Shown: positions 43,691-53,608 of the stretch, one piece after another
How positions within the stretch are numbered: position 1 is the stretch's first letter
Layout: every line of letters starts with the position of its first letter
From: Smithellaceae bacterium
GTDB lineage: Bacteria > Desulfobacterota > Syntrophia > Syntrophales > Smithellaceae
DNA length: 64,000 nt
Reading direction: 5' to 3'
Assembly (NCBI GenBank): GCA_030690945.1
Contig: JAUYFM010000047.1
Location: 1-64,000 of the forward strand
The notes under the pieces: model-generated
Databases searched by the model: none
Told to the model about the DNA's origin: nothing
Seen by the model: the letters and a program-made list of their open reading frames with translations, nothing else
Made by a program: the position numbers and the translations under genes

Positions 43691-46273
43691 GTGACTTTGT
43701 TCAGAAAGGCATACAAGCTTCTGCGTCAGGCATTGAGTATCCGTATCTGGCTGGCCAGTATTGTTGTTATTCTTCTAATTCTCCTGCTGGCTTTGACGGT
43801 GAACAATGCCCGTGAAAAAGAAATGGCGGATTTATTTAGCCGTCAACAATTGGCATCCGCTCAAAACGCGGCGGCGCGATTGACGGATATTCTTTTACAG
43901 GTGGAAAGAAATATTGTCTTATTTTCCTACTTTGATCCCGACGGAAAAATACTCACGAAAGAAGATTATCGAGAACTGGAGGTGCTTTATTCTGTTTGGG
44001 GAAAAACAATTGATGCGGTGTTGGTTTTTGATGCCGATGAAAAAATCAGACGCATTCTGCCACAGGGCGCCCTTCCCAGCATCGATCTGACCGAACACTT
44101 CAGATCTTTAAAACAACGTCAAAGTCAATACTTAACATTAGCTTTATCGGAGAAGCTATCCAGAGATTCCATGCCTCAAAAACAGAATTGGTATTTAGTC
44201 TGGGGTTATCCCATCTGGCGGCATAATAATATTTTTGCCGGCGCATGGATGGTGTCTTTTTCACTTGCCGAACTGGTCGGTGCGGGCGAAAAACAAATCA
44301 GTGATAACCAACTGGGAAATTTGTGGCTGGTGAATGAGCAGGGTCAAGTATTGCTGCACCCTGACGCGTCGTTTATCGGAAAGAATATCAGCGATCTGGT
44401 AAAAAATAATCAGGGGGAGACAATAGTATTCCCATCAGACAGCGGCCGGCACATGAATTCCAAAATTCTTCAGAGCGATAACAAGATGCAAAGAAGCGTC
44501 ATTGCCTACTACCCGCTTAAAATTGCCGGAAATACTTGGTTTGTCATGGTGACGGCGCCATACAGTCGTGTCGTTGCTCCCGTGCGCACCACATTTATAT
44601 ACACCATGTTCAGCGCGCTTGTGCTGATTTTAGTTCTGGTGGTCGTCGGCATTTATTTTGCCTTCCGTGAAGGAAAAAGATGGCGGATGAGAGAAGAGCA
44701 GGAAAGACTCAAAGAGCGAGAAGCTTGGCAGGAAAGGCTGCTTCGGGAAAAGAAAACTATCGACGGCATTATCGAAGGTTCTCCGATTCCCAGCTTTGTG
44801 ATCAATAAGGAGCATCAAGTCATTTTATGGAACCGGGCCTGTGTTGAATTGACGGGATGCCCCGCGGAGGATATGTTGGGCACAGATCAGCATTACAAAT
44901 CGTTTTATTCCGTAAAAAGGCCTTTGGTTGTTGACTTAATCGTGGACAACGATATTGACGCTCTCAATCAATACTACGGTTCAAAAAAAGTAAAGAAATC
45001 GGATAAGGTTCTTGGGGCTTATGAAGCCTATGATCATTTTGACAACCTGGGTGGCCGCAGCCGGTATATGTATTTTCTAGCGGCGCCCATTTGTGACGAA
45101 GAAGGCAATACCATTGCGGCAATGGAAACGCTGCAGGATATTTCGCGTGAGGAGGAACTCACGAGCAGTTTGAGGGAATATGCCGAGACGTTGCAGAATG
45201 AACTTGGGGAAAATATCGAATTGCGACGGGAGATCGAGGGGCTTTATAACTACCTGCAGTCTATTGTGAAGAGTCTGCCGGATAAAATTTACGAAATGGA
45301 TAAAGATGGTATTGTTAATTTTGTCAGCCGGAGCAGAAGAATGGAAGGCGGTCGATCGCCGCGTGAACTCAAAGGCAGACATTTTATGGAGTTTGTCGCG
45401 CCCGAGGATGAAAGTTTTGTGATGTCCAAGTGGGAAGACGCCAAAAAAGGTATTTTCACACCTTACGAAATTGAAACCACAAGACAAGACGGCCAAAAGA
45501 TTAATCTTCTGATTACTACGTCTCCTGTTGTCGGAACGGATCATTATATTCTCGTGCAACGCGATATTACGGAATTCAAGAATCTGGAAAAGAAGCTCTA
45601 TAACAGCCAGAAACTCGCAGCGCTGGGGCAGCTTTCCGCCGGGATTGCCCATGAAGTGCGCAACCCGCTGTCAGCCATTAAAATGAGTTTGCAAATTCTA
45701 GAAAAGCGCATGAACCCGGAAGGCAATGATCTTAAAAGATTTAAAATCGCGCAAAAAGAAGTTGAACACTTGGAAGAGTTGGTTAACGATGTACTGGTTT
45801 TTGCCAAACCCATGGAACCCAAAATAGCGTCTGTCGATCTCTCCCGCGTACTGGAACAGGCTATTGCTCTTTCCGAAAAAATTATTCATGATAAACAGAT
45901 CAATGTCAAGCTGGAAGCGCGGGAAATTCAGATGGTTAAGGCGGATGCGGCGATGATTACGGATGCTTTTGTGAATATTGTCCGCAATGCGGTTGAAGCA
46001 TTAGAGGACAAGGGTTACATCCGCATTTATGCCCGGAGTATCGGGAGTCAGCCGCCTTCGGTTCTTGTTGTTGTGGAAGATAACGGCTGCGGTATTGATG
46101 ATGCAGACATGCCTCATCTGTTTAATCCTTTTTTTACCAAGAAAAAATACGGTACGGGCCTTGGGCTTTCCCAAGTGATGAAAATTGTGGAAGTGCATCA
46201 GGGAAAACTCGAGATTATCAGTGAGAAGGACAAAGGGACGAAGGTTTGTGTAACATTGCCCTGTGGTGAATAA
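43691..46273 (+). CDS. Membrane sensor histidine kinase, PAS-PAS-HisKA-HATPase
   Basis: The GTG start directly follows the small membrane gene. The 860-residue protein has TM1 (WLASIVVILLILLLALTV), a periplasmic cache-like sensor of about 250 residues, TM2 (TMFSALVLILVLVVVGIYFAF), a short coiled coil, and two PAS domains (IDGIIEGSPIPSFVINK; YLQSIVKSLPDKIYEMDKDG). Then come the H-box GIAHEVRNPLSAIKMS, N-box NIVRNAVEAL, and G-boxes EDNGCGI and KYGTGLGLS. It phosphorylates a partner response regulator, most likely the NtrC-type gene that follows 79 bases on. The signal is unknown. Confidence 0.92.
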   Translation: MTLFRKAYKLLRQALSIRIWLASIVVILLILLLALTVNNAREKEMADLFSRQQLASAQNAAARLTDILLQVERNIVLFSYFDPDGKILTKEDYRELEVLYSVWGKTIDAVLVFDADEKIRRILPQGALPSIDLTEHFRSLKQRQSQYLTLALSEKLSRDSMPQKQNWYLVWGYPIWRHNNIFAGAWMVSFSLAELVGAGEKQISDNQLGNLWLVNEQGQVLLHPDASFIGKNISDLVKNNQGETIVFPSDSGRHMNSKILQSDNKMQRSVIAYYPLKIAGNTWFVMVTAPYSRVVAPVRTTFIYTMFSALVLILVLVVVGIYFAFREGKRWRMREEQERLKEREAWQERLLREKKTIDGIIEGSPIPSFVINKEHQVILWNRACVELTGCPAEDMLGTDQHYKSFYSVKRPLVVDLIVDNDIDALNQYYGSKKVKKSDKVLGAYEAYDHFDNLGGRSRYMYFLAAPICDEEGNTIAAMETLQDISREEELTSSLREYAETLQNELGENIELRREIEGLYNYLQSIVKSLPDKIYEMDKDGIVNFVSRSRRMEGGRSPRELKGRHFMEFVAPEDESFVMSKWEDAKKGIFTPYEIETTRQDGQKINLLITTSPVVGTDHYILVQRDITEFKNLEKKLYNSQKLAALGQLSAGIAHEVRNPLSAIKMSLQILEKRMNPEGNDLKRFKIAQKEVEHLEELVNDVLVFAKPMEPKIASVDLSRVLEQAIALSEKIIHDKQINVKLEAREIQMVKADAAMITDAFVNIVRNAVEALEDKGYIRIYARSIGSQPPSVLVVVEDNGCGIDDADMPHLFNPFFTKKKYGTGLGLSQVMKIVEVHQGKLEIISEKDKGTKVCVTLPCGE

Positions 46274-46352
46274 CATCTCGTTTGAGAACACCGGGGATGT
46301 ATGAAAGCGGATGGCGCGTAAAAAAATCAACTGAATGGCGAAGGTTACGTTT

Positions 46353-47738
46353 ATGGCGAGTATTCTGGTTATTGATGATGACGCATCGATTGTGGAGACG
46401 CTGGATTTATACTTAACGGAAGAGGGATACACCGTCAGGACAGCCCTGACGGGCACTGATGGCTTGAATAAATACGTGCAGGAACCTTCGGATGTTGTCA
46501 TTTTGGATATCCGTCTGCCGGATGTGGACGGGTTCGACGTTCTGGAAGATCTCAAGGAAGAAAATGAAAATGTTAAAGTGATCATGATTACCGCTTTCCA
46601 TGACATGGAAACAACTATCAATGCCATGAAGGGCGGCGCTTTTGATTATATTCATAAACCAGTCAATGTCGATGAACTGGATCTGGCGATTAAGAAGGCC
46701 GTAAAGTCTCTCGAGATGGAGAAAAAAATTGACGGTCTTCTGATGGAGCCGTCACGCAGTTTCCGGGTTGGGGATATTATCGGCACCGGCAACGAAATGC
46801 GGGAAATCTTCAAAACAATCGGCATTGTTTCCAAAAGCCGCACAACGGTGCTTATTCAGGGAGACAGCGGAACGGGCAAGGAGTTAATTGCCAAGGTTAT
46901 TCATAATAATACCTCACCTGCGGAACCGTTTATTGCCGTGAACTGCTCAGCCATTGTTGAGACGCTTTTGGAATCGGAATTATTCGGCCATGAAAAAGGA
47001 TCGTTCACCGGGGCTATCGCCCGAAAACTGGGTAAGTTTGAGTTGGCCAGGTTTGGTACGGTATTCCTGGATGAAATCAGTGAAATGTCCGTCAATTTGC
47101 AGGCCAAACTTCTGCGTGTTTTGCAGGAAATGGAATTTGAACGCGTCGGGGGTAAGGACCGGGTGAAAGTGCATGCCCGCATCATGGCCGCGACCAATAA
47201 AGATTTAAAAACGATGGTCAAAGAAGGCAAATTCCGTGATGACTTGTATTACCGTTTGAATATTGTCGCCATTAACCTGCCGCCGCTGCGCACGCGTCGC
47301 CAGGATATACCGCCTTTGATTGATTATTTGTTGTCCAAAATCAATCTGGATCTGCATAAAAAAATTGTCGGTGTTTCCGGTGAAGTGATGGAAAAGTTTA
47401 TGACCTATGCCTGGCCGGGTAATATTCGCGAACTGGAGAACCTGCTGGTGAGGGCTTGTGTTGTCGCCAAAGGCCAGGTGCTGGGTGTCGGTGATTTTCC
47501 GGAATTGGGAAAGGACGATCCGTCAATTGTGGCGCCAAAGGATCAAACCGCGGATGTATTTACACCGGAAGAGCCTGGTAAATTTTTAACCCTCGATCAG
47601 GTTGAAGAACGTTACATTCGTAAAATTATCAAGGAAACGGGTAAAAATAAAGGGGAAATCTGTGAAACACTGGGTATCTCCCGCCCCACCTTCGAGCGCA
47701 AACTGGAGAAGTACGGTATTTCGTTTGAGAGAGAATAA
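46353..47738 (+). CDS. NtrC-family sigma-54 response regulator
   Basis: The start MASILVIDDDASIV (46353) is better than one six codons earlier. The 461-residue protein has a receiver domain (DDD pocket, phospho-Asp in VVILDIRLPDVDGF, Lys in HKPVN), a AAA+ domain with QGDSGTGKELIAK, KGSFTGAIAR (standard GSFTGA), FLDEISEM and a C-terminal Fis-type HTH (GEICETLGISRPTFERKLEKY). It activates sigma-54 promoters when phosphorylated. It is paired with the upstream kinase. Target genes are not evident. Confidence 0.93.
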   Translation: MASILVIDDDASIVETLDLYLTEEGYTVRTALTGTDGLNKYVQEPSDVVILDIRLPDVDGFDVLEDLKEENENVKVIMITAFHDMETTINAMKGGAFDYIHKPVNVDELDLAIKKAVKSLEMEKKIDGLLMEPSRSFRVGDIIGTGNEMREIFKTIGIVSKSRTTVLIQGDSGTGKELIAKVIHNNTSPAEPFIAVNCSAIVETLLESELFGHEKGSFTGAIARKLGKFELARFGTVFLDEISEMSVNLQAKLLRVLQEMEFERVGGKDRVKVHARIMAATNKDLKTMVKEGKFRDDLYYRLNIVAINLPPLRTRRQDIPPLIDYLLSKINLDLHKKIVGVSGEVMEKFMTYAWPGNIRELENLLVRACVVAKGQVLGVGDFPELGKDDPSIVAPKDQTADVFTPEEPGKFLTLDQVEERYIRKIIKETGKNKGEICETLGISRPTFERKLEKYGISFERE

Positions 47739-47740
47739 CT

Positions 47741-48340
47741 TTGAAAATTATTAGCGCAGAATTTATTAAAAGTGCCGTATGGCCTCCCCAGTATCCGCCG
47801 GGGATTTTGCCGGAAATTGCTTTTGTGGGACGTTCCAATGTCGGGAAATCATCTCTGATGAACACGCTGGTCGGCCGGAAAAAACTGGCCAAAACCAGCA
47901 ACACGCCAGGCAGAACACAACTGATCAATTTTTTTGCCGTCAACGAGAAAATTTCGTTTGTGGATTTGCCCGGATATGGTTTTGCCAAAGTGGCCCAATC
48001 CGTGAAAAAAGATTGGGGAGATATGATAGAATCCTATCTGCGGGAAAGGCAAAATCTGGCGATGGTCATTTTTATTCTGGATATCCGCCGCGATCCAAGC
48101 GTCGATGACTTAGCTTTGCGCGATTGGTTGGAGCACTATCGTATTCCCTATATAAGCATCTTAACCAAAGCCGATAAGCTGTCGAACAACCAGGCGATTG
48201 GACGTCAGAGACTCATTGAGAAATCGCTGGGCGTAAATGCTCAGAAAAAAACAATTCTTTTCTCCGCGCAAACACAGAAGGGAAAGGAAGAGCTTTGGCA
48301 ATTTCTAGAAAATCATCTGGCCTCCCTGGAGAACCTCTAG
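47741..48340 (+). CDS. engB: Ribosome-biogenesis GTPase EngB/YsxC
   Basis: The 199-residue TRAFAC GTPase has G1 VGRSNVGKSSLMN, G2/G3 GRTQLINFF and DLPGYGFAKV, and G4 LTKADK. It acts in 50S assembly. The start is TTG immediately after the previous stop (two-base gap), so it is in the same unit as the regulator. The ending is standard for the family. Confidence 0.95.
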   Translation: MKIISAEFIKSAVWPPQYPPGILPEIAFVGRSNVGKSSLMNTLVGRKKLAKTSNTPGRTQLINFFAVNEKISFVDLPGYGFAKVAQSVKKDWGDMIESYLRERQNLAMVIFILDIRRDPSVDDLALRDWLEHYRIPYISILTKADKLSNNQAIGRQRLIEKSLGVNAQKKTILFSAQTQKGKEELWQFLENHLASLENL

Positions 48341-48653
48341 AATAAAAGCACTTTAAAACACCAGCGCTCTTTTGGTTCATCTTCAAGAAACTTAAGGTCT
48401 TAAAATTAAGGATAAAATGATCTGGAATGTGCCGTGTTTCTAAAAAATTCCCTTGAGAGCAAGAGATGCATTATGAACGTTGGTCAAATATTTATATTAA
48501 TTATTTCAAATACTTAAATGCTAAAATCCAAATAAATAAATCTTCTGCGCTTGACATGATAAATAAAGTATGTTAGCCGACGGACGCTGGTCAGACGATG
48601 TGTCAGACAAGTTTTTACATGGCTTTTTTATATAAATTACGAGGTGTGATCAC
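48341..48653. other. Intergenic region upstream of the hdr/flx locus
   Basis: The 313-base gap has no supported ORF. TTGACA occurs at 48551-48556, but at 16-18 bases downstream the -10 box is poor (TTAGCC/TAGCCG). A GG-N10-GC element was not found. The direct repeat CAGACGATGTGTCAGACAAG lies near 48593, about 60 bases before the hdrA start. The SD GAGGTG precedes the GTG. Confidence 0.45.
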
Positions 48654-51600
48654 GTGGTAAAAGATAACGAAAAAGTTGGTGCAGTAATGGTGGTTGGCGC
48701 TGGAATCGCCGGCATTCAGGCCTCCCTTGATTTAGCCAATTCCGGAATGAAAGTATATCTCGTTGAAAACGAGATCAGCATCGGCGGTGTCATGGCCCAG
48801 CTGGATAAAACATTTCCCACAAATGACTGTTCCGCCTGTATTTTGTCACCGAAACTGGTTGAAGTCGGTCGTCATCCCAATGTTACCATCAAAACAAGAC
48901 GCACCGTGGAATCCGTAGAAGGCGAGCCGGGAAAGTTCAAAGTTAAACTGACTTCCGCCCCCAGGTACGTGAATCTCGACAAATGCACCGGTTGCGGAGA
49001 CTGTGCGAATGTCTGTCCCATCACCGTTAAAGCCGCATTTAATGGAGAATTAAGCGAACGAAAAGCCATTTATCGGCACTTTCCCCAGGCTATTCCCAGC
49101 GGTTTTGCCATTGACAAATTGGGAACATCACCCTGTAAAGCCAGCTGCCCGACGCACATCAGCGTTCAGGGTTATGTGGCGCTTATTGCCGAAGGAAAAT
49201 TCAAAGAAGCTCTCAAGCTCATTAAGCAGGAAAACCCGTTCCCCATCGTCTGCGGTCGTGTTTGCAACCACCCCTGCGAGACGGCCTGTATGCGCGGAAA
49301 AGTGGAAGATCCTATCGATATTATGCACCTGAAGCAGTTTGTTGCGGATCTCGATATGAACAGCGAGACACGCTATATGCCGGAAAAGAAAGCAAGCAAG
49401 GGCAAAAAAATTGCCGTTATTGGCGCCGGTCCCTCTGGATTGACCTGTGCTTACTATCTGGCCATTGAAGGCTATGATGTGGAAGTTTTCGAAGCACTGC
49501 CCGTAGCCGGCGGCTGGATGGCTGTCGGAATTCCCGAATACCGTCTTCCCAAAAAAGTCCTCAATGCTGAAATCAAGATTATGGAAGACTTGGGAGTTAA
49601 AATTCACCTCAATACAAAAATCGGCAAAGACATTTCATTTGATAAGCTGAAGGCCGATTATAGCGCGATATTCATTGGCTGCGGCACCATGAAGAGCAGC
49701 AAGCTCAATATTCCTGATGAAGAGATGCAGGGCGTCATCCACGGTGTGGATTACCTGATGCAGATCAATCTGGGCAAGAAAGTTTCTCTCGGAGACAGAG
49801 TTGCCGTCATCGGCGGTGGTAACGTAGCCATGGACGCTGTGCGGACAGCAGTCCGCACCGGTTCCAAGAATGTTTTCATCCTCTACCGCCGGACCCGCGC
49901 GGAAATGCCTGCAGCACCAGAAGAAATTGAAGAGGCCATTGAAGAAGGCGTTGAAATGAAATTTCTTGTTGCCCCCAAGCGCGTTGTGGGCAAGGACGGA
50001 AAAGTTACCGGTATCGAATGTACACGCATGGAACTGGGTGAACCGGACAAAAGCGGTCGCCGTCGTCCCATGGAGATCAAGGGTTCTGAATTTATCGTCG
50101 AATGCGACTCCATCGTTCCCGCGATCGGCCAGGAAGCAGACCTTTCCTTTATTACAAAAGAAAGCGGCGTCTCCATCAATAAGTGGAATAACATTGATTA
50201 CGATGAAGTCACTTACGCAACCAATGTTGCCGGCGTTTTCTCCGGCGGTGATGTGGTTACCGGACCGCAGACCGTTGTTAAGGCCGTGTTTGCCGGTAAG
50301 GAAGCAGCCAAATCTATCAATCTTTATCTGATGGGCGAAGATATCAAAGCAGGTCGTGCAAAAGACTGGACCAAAGATCTTGCGGATAAAGCCGATGTTT
50401 CCAACGTGGTTAAGGTTCCGCGTACAAAATATCCCCTCATGAAGCCGGAAGAACGCAAAACCAGTTTTCAGGAAGTCGGCATCGGTTTTGCCGAAGCCCA
50501 GGCGATTGCCGAAGCCAATCGCTGTCTGGCCTGCGGGATCTGTTCCGAGTGTTATCAATGCGTGGATGTCTGTCTTGCGAAAGCCATTGACCACGACATG
50601 AAAATTGAAGAAGAAACGATTGAGGTCGGCGCCGTGATCGCGTCGCCGGGCTTTGAAATATTTGACGCCCGCAAGCGTGGTGAATATGGCTACGGCATTT
50701 ATAAAAATGTTGTTACCGCGCTGCAATTTGAACGCATTCTGTCTGCATCCGGTCCTTTCTTTGGCCACGTCCAGAGAATCTCCGACGGCAAGCAACCCAA
50801 AAAAGTTGCCTTCATTCAATGTGTTGGCTCCCGCGACGTCTCCTGCGAAAACAGCTGGTGTTCATCGGTTTGCTGCATGTATGCAACCAAAGAAGCCATT
50901 ATCGGCAAAGAACACGCCAAAGGACTGGAACCCACCATTTTCTACATGGACATCCGCGCCCACGGTAAGGATTTCGATCGGTTCGTCAACCGCGCCAAGG
51001 ACGAATACGGCATCCGTTACATCCGCTCCATGCCGTCCGTTATTAAAGAATTACAGCAGACCAATAATCTGTTAATTAAGTATGTCAATCAGGACGGCAG
51101 TATGACGGAAGAAGAATTTGACATGGTCGTTCTGTCCGTCGGCCTCATGCCGCCCAAAGAAGCCAAAAAGCTTTCCGCCAGCCTCGGTATTGAACTGGAG
51201 GGACACGGGTTCTGCAAGACTGATCTGGAAAATCCAGTTCAGACCTCGCGTCCCGGCGTGTTTGTCTGCGGCGCTTTCGGCGGACCCAAAGACATTCCCG
51301 AGACCGTTATGGAAGCCTCAGCTGCCGCCGCCTGCGCGGAAGGACTGCTCGCTTCACAGCGCGGCACGATGATTACACCGGCGGACAATCCGGAAGAAAA
51401 AGATTTGCGTGGTCAGGGTGTGCGCACCGGCGTGTTCGTCTGCCACTGCGGTATCAACATCGGCGGCGTCGTCAATGTTCCCGAAGTCCGGGACTATGCC
51501 GCGACACTACCCACCGTTGTTTATACAGCCGATAACCTCTTCACCTGTTCGCAGGATACGGCGGTGAAGATGGCGGAAGTCATCAAAGAACAAAATCTCA

Positions 51601-53081
51601 CTCGTGTGGTTGTGGCGTCCTGTTCGCCCCGCACGCATGAAGGCCTCTTCCAGGAAAACTGCGAGAAGGCCGGTCTGAACAAGTATCTGTTTGAGATGGC
51701 GAACATTCGCGACCAGAATTCCTGGGTGCACATGCACGAACCGGAAGCAGCCACCCAGAAAGCAAAAGACCTGTTACGTATGGCCGTGGCCAAGGCTCAA
51801 TATCTCAAGCCATTAAAACCCGGACAGTTGTCCGTCAATCATCAGGCGTTGATTATCGGCGGCGGTCTGGCCGGTATTGCCGCAGCTCTGTCGCTGGCCG
51901 ATCAGGGATTTGCTTCCTTTATTGTAGAGAAGGAAGATCGCCTGGGTGGCAATTACAATCATCTGTATAAGACACTCGAAGGTCTGGACGCGCGAGCACA
52001 CCTCGCGGGTCTTCTGGAAAAAGTATACAAGAATCCTTTAATCACGGTTGTCACCAGTGCCCATATAGAAAAGATTGATGGGTTTATCGGTAATTACAAA
52101 ACCACTGTTAAGGCTAAAGACGGCGAGAAAGTTTTCGAACACGGCATCGTGCTGGTAGCCACCGGCGCTTATGAAAACAAACCGAAAGAGTACCTCTACG
52201 GTCAGAATGCCAAAGTTAAATCGCAAAGAGAACTGGAAACGTTGATTTATGAAAAGGATCCGAAGCTCGGCTCTGTGAAAAATATTGTCATGATTCAGTG
52301 CGTAGGCAGCCGCGATAAGGAAAGACCTTATTGCAGCCGTTACTGCTGCTCCGAAGCGATTAAAAACGCACTAGAGCTCAAAGATGCTGATCCATCCCGC
52401 GACATTACCATTCTTTACCGCGATATCCGCACCTTCGCTTTCAAGGAAGACTATTACAAGAAAGCACGGGAAGCGAATATCAAATTCATCTCGTTTGAAG
52501 AAAACCTCAAACCGGAAGTGGTAGCCGCAGGCGACAAAGTAGAAGTAAAAGTTTTTGACCCGATTCTCAATGAATCAATTAATCTGCCCGCTGATGTCGT
52601 GGCCCTGAGCATCGGTGTGGTGCCGAATCCGGAAAACGCAGCCATCGGACAGATGCTGAAAGTGCCCACCAATCAGGATGGGTTCTTCCTGGAAGCGCAC
52701 GTTAAATTGCGCCCGGTTGATTTCGCGACTGACGGTGTGTTCATGTGCGGCATGTCGCATTCGCCCAAGTTCAGCGATGAGACCATAACACAGGCCAACG
52801 CTGCTGTTTCGCGCGCCTGCCTGGTCTTAAGTCTTGATTTCATCGAGGCGGAAGGGAAAACCGCTTATGTGAACAAAGAAAGATGCTCAGCTTGCGGGTT
52901 ATGTGAAATCAACTGTCCCTACAGCGCGATTAGCGTGAACGTTGCCGAGGCTTGTGCCGAAGTCAATGCTGTTCTCTGTAAGGGTTGTGGTATATGCACG
53001 GCGTCGTGCCGCATGAACGCGGTCGACTTGAACGGATTCAATAACGAAGAAGTGCTGGCACAGATATATAACTTAAACTAA
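48654..53081 (+). CDS. hdrA: Giant HdrA: two HdrA-type modules with an inserted GltD/NfnB-like module
   Basis: The GTG start has a GAGGTG site. In the 1475-residue protein, a first FAD-binding HdrA region (GAGIAGIQASLDLANSG, then NDCSACILSPK) and a 4Fe-4S motif (CTGCGDCANVC, about 110) are followed by a GltD-like part: CKASCPTHISVQGY (161), IAVIGAGPSGLTCAYY (about 253) and VAVIGGGNVAMDA (about 383). HdrA sequence resumes with CLACGICSECYQC (624) and CVGSRDVSCENSW. A second HdrA-type half starts with FVCHCGINIGG (928), GGGLAGIAAALSLADQG (about 1068) and two C-terminal clusters, CSACGLCEINC and CKGCGICTASC. HdrA is the flavin bifurcation centre of Hdr complexes. Three FAD/NAD-type folds suggest an added NAD(P)H branch. 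Confidence 0.9.
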   Translation: MVKDNEKVGAVMVVGAGIAGIQASLDLANSGMKVYLVENEISIGGVMAQLDKTFPTNDCSACILSPKLVEVGRHPNVTIKTRRTVESVEGEPGKFKVKLTSAPRYVNLDKCTGCGDCANVCPITVKAAFNGELSERKAIYRHFPQAIPSGFAIDKLGTSPCKASCPTHISVQGYVALIAEGKFKEALKLIKQENPFPIVCGRVCNHPCETACMRGKVEDPIDIMHLKQFVADLDMNSETRYMPEKKASKGKKIAVIGAGPSGLTCAYYLAIEGYDVEVFEALPVAGGWMAVGIPEYRLPKKVLNAEIKIMEDLGVKIHLNTKIGKDISFDKLKADYSAIFIGCGTMKSSKLNIPDEEMQGVIHGVDYLMQINLGKKVSLGDRVAVIGGGNVAMDAVRTAVRTGSKNVFILYRRTRAEMPAAPEEIEEAIEEGVEMKFLVAPKRVVGKDGKVTGIECTRMELGEPDKSGRRRPMEIKGSEFIVECDSIVPAIGQEADLSFITKESGVSINKWNNIDYDEVTYATNVAGVFSGGDVVTGPQTVVKAVFAGKEAAKSINLYLMGEDIKAGRAKDWTKDLADKADVSNVVKVPRTKYPLMKPEERKTSFQEVGIGFAEAQAIAEANRCLACGICSECYQCVDVCLAKAIDHDMKIEEETIEVGAVIASPGFEIFDARKRGEYGYGIYKNVVTALQFERILSASGPFFGHVQRISDGKQPKKVAFIQCVGSRDVSCENSWCSSVCCMYATKEAIIGKEHAKGLEPTIFYMDIRAHGKDFDRFVNRAKDEYGIRYIRSMPSVIKELQQTNNLLIKYVNQDGSMTEEEFDMVVLSVGLMPPKEAKKLSASLGIELEGHGFCKTDLENPVQTSRPGVFVCGAFGGPKDIPETVMEASAAAACAEGLLASQRGTMITPADNPEEKDLRGQGVRTGVFVCHCGINIGGVVNVPEVRDYAATLPTVVYTADNLFTCSQDTAVKMAEVIKEQNLTRVVVASCSPRTHEGLFQENCEKAGLNKYLFEMANIRDQNSWVHMHEPEAATQKAKDLLRMAVAKAQYLKPLKPGQLSVNHQALIIGGGLAGIAAALSLADQGFASFIVEKEDRLGGNYNHLYKTLEGLDARAHLAGLLEKVYKNPLITVVTSAHIEKIDGFIGNYKTTVKAKDGEKVFEHGIVLVATGAYENKPKEYLYGQNAKVKSQRELETLIYEKDPKLGSVKNIVMIQCVGSRDKERPYCSRYCCSEAIKNALELKDADPSRDITILYRDIRTFAFKEDYYKKAREANIKFISFEENLKPEVVAAGDKVEVKVFDPILNESINLPADVVALSIGVVPNPENAAIGQMLKVPTNQDGFFLEAHVKLRPVDFATDGVFMCGMSHSPKFSDETITQANAAVSRACLVLSLDFIEAEGKTAYVNKERCSACGLCEINCPYSAISVNVAEACAEVNAVLCKGCGICTASCRMNAVDLNGFNNEEVLAQIYNLN

Positions 53082-53125
53082 GGTAAACGGCTGATAAAGC
53101 CGCATTGCCGCTGGAAGGAGAATAT

Positions 53126-53566
53126 ATGGCTGAAAATTTAGCAAACAAAGACTGGGAACCGAAATTCGTTGCCATCGTCTGTAACTGGTGTACTTACGCG
53201 GGAGCCGATCTGGCGGGTATCAGCAGAATTCAGTATCCGACAAATGTCCGCATCATCCGCGTTCCCTGCACGGGAAGAATAAATCCTTTTTATATCGTGA
53301 AGGCCCTGCAGACGGGAGCCGACGGCGTTCTGGTTTCGGGTTGACACCCGGGTGAATGCCACTATATCTCAGGAAATTTGGTGGCACGGCGCAAGTTTGC
53401 GACGTTAAAAAGTTTCTTGAACTACATCGGTGTGGAAGGCGACAGAACCCTATTTACATGGGTTTCCGCATCCGAAGGCGACAGATGGGCACAGGTCATC
53501 AAAGGCGCTACTGAAAAAATAAAGGCACTGGGACCGGCCAAGAAGATGATTAAGAAGATTGGTTAG
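53126..53566 (+). CDS. flxD: Selenocysteine-type MvhD/FlxD-like subunit
   Basis: AAGGAG precedes ATG (53126). The ORF track breaks this gene into two at TGA 53342-53344, but the frame continues without a gap: [29 protein letters not shown] to the end at 53566. The paralogue in the second locus has Cys at this point (GADGVLIGGCHPGDCHYN). So residue 73 of 146 is most likely selenocysteine. It is a MvhD/FlxD subunit carrying a 2Fe-2S cluster and shuttling electrons to HdrA. Other conserved Cys: ACNWC-type CNWC and PCTGR. Selenocysteine in MvhD-family proteins is known in methanogens and bacterial BamF. The sel genes are not in the window. Confidence 0.85.
53345..53390 (+). promoter_or_regulatory. 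Candidate bacterial SECIS element
   Basis: Immediately after the UGA codon a stem TGCCAC/GTGGCA (53357-53362 and 53381-53386) closes an 18-base loop, preceded by a small CACCCGGGTG palindrome. Bacterial SECIS elements sit just 3' of UGA inside the gene. The loop is larger than in well-studied cases, so folding should be checked with a SECIS predictor. Confidence 0.5.
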
Positions 53567-53608
53567 TCTGATTAAAGATAATAATAAATAAACGGGGAAT
53601 TCATTACT

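Noticed and set aside
48540-48653. Sigma-54 promoter upstream of the giant hdrA
   Set aside because: No GG-N10-GC element was found; only an isolated TTGACA with a poor -10.
49635-50819. 394-residue minus-strand ORF antisense to hdrA
   Set aside because: Shadow ORF in a GC-biased coding region; no SD and Cys/Phe-rich nonsense composition.
53105-53344. Two separate short genes at 53105-53344 and 53378-53566
   Set aside because: They are one reading frame interrupted only by TGA at a position that is Cys in the paralogue; read-through as selenocysteine explains both.
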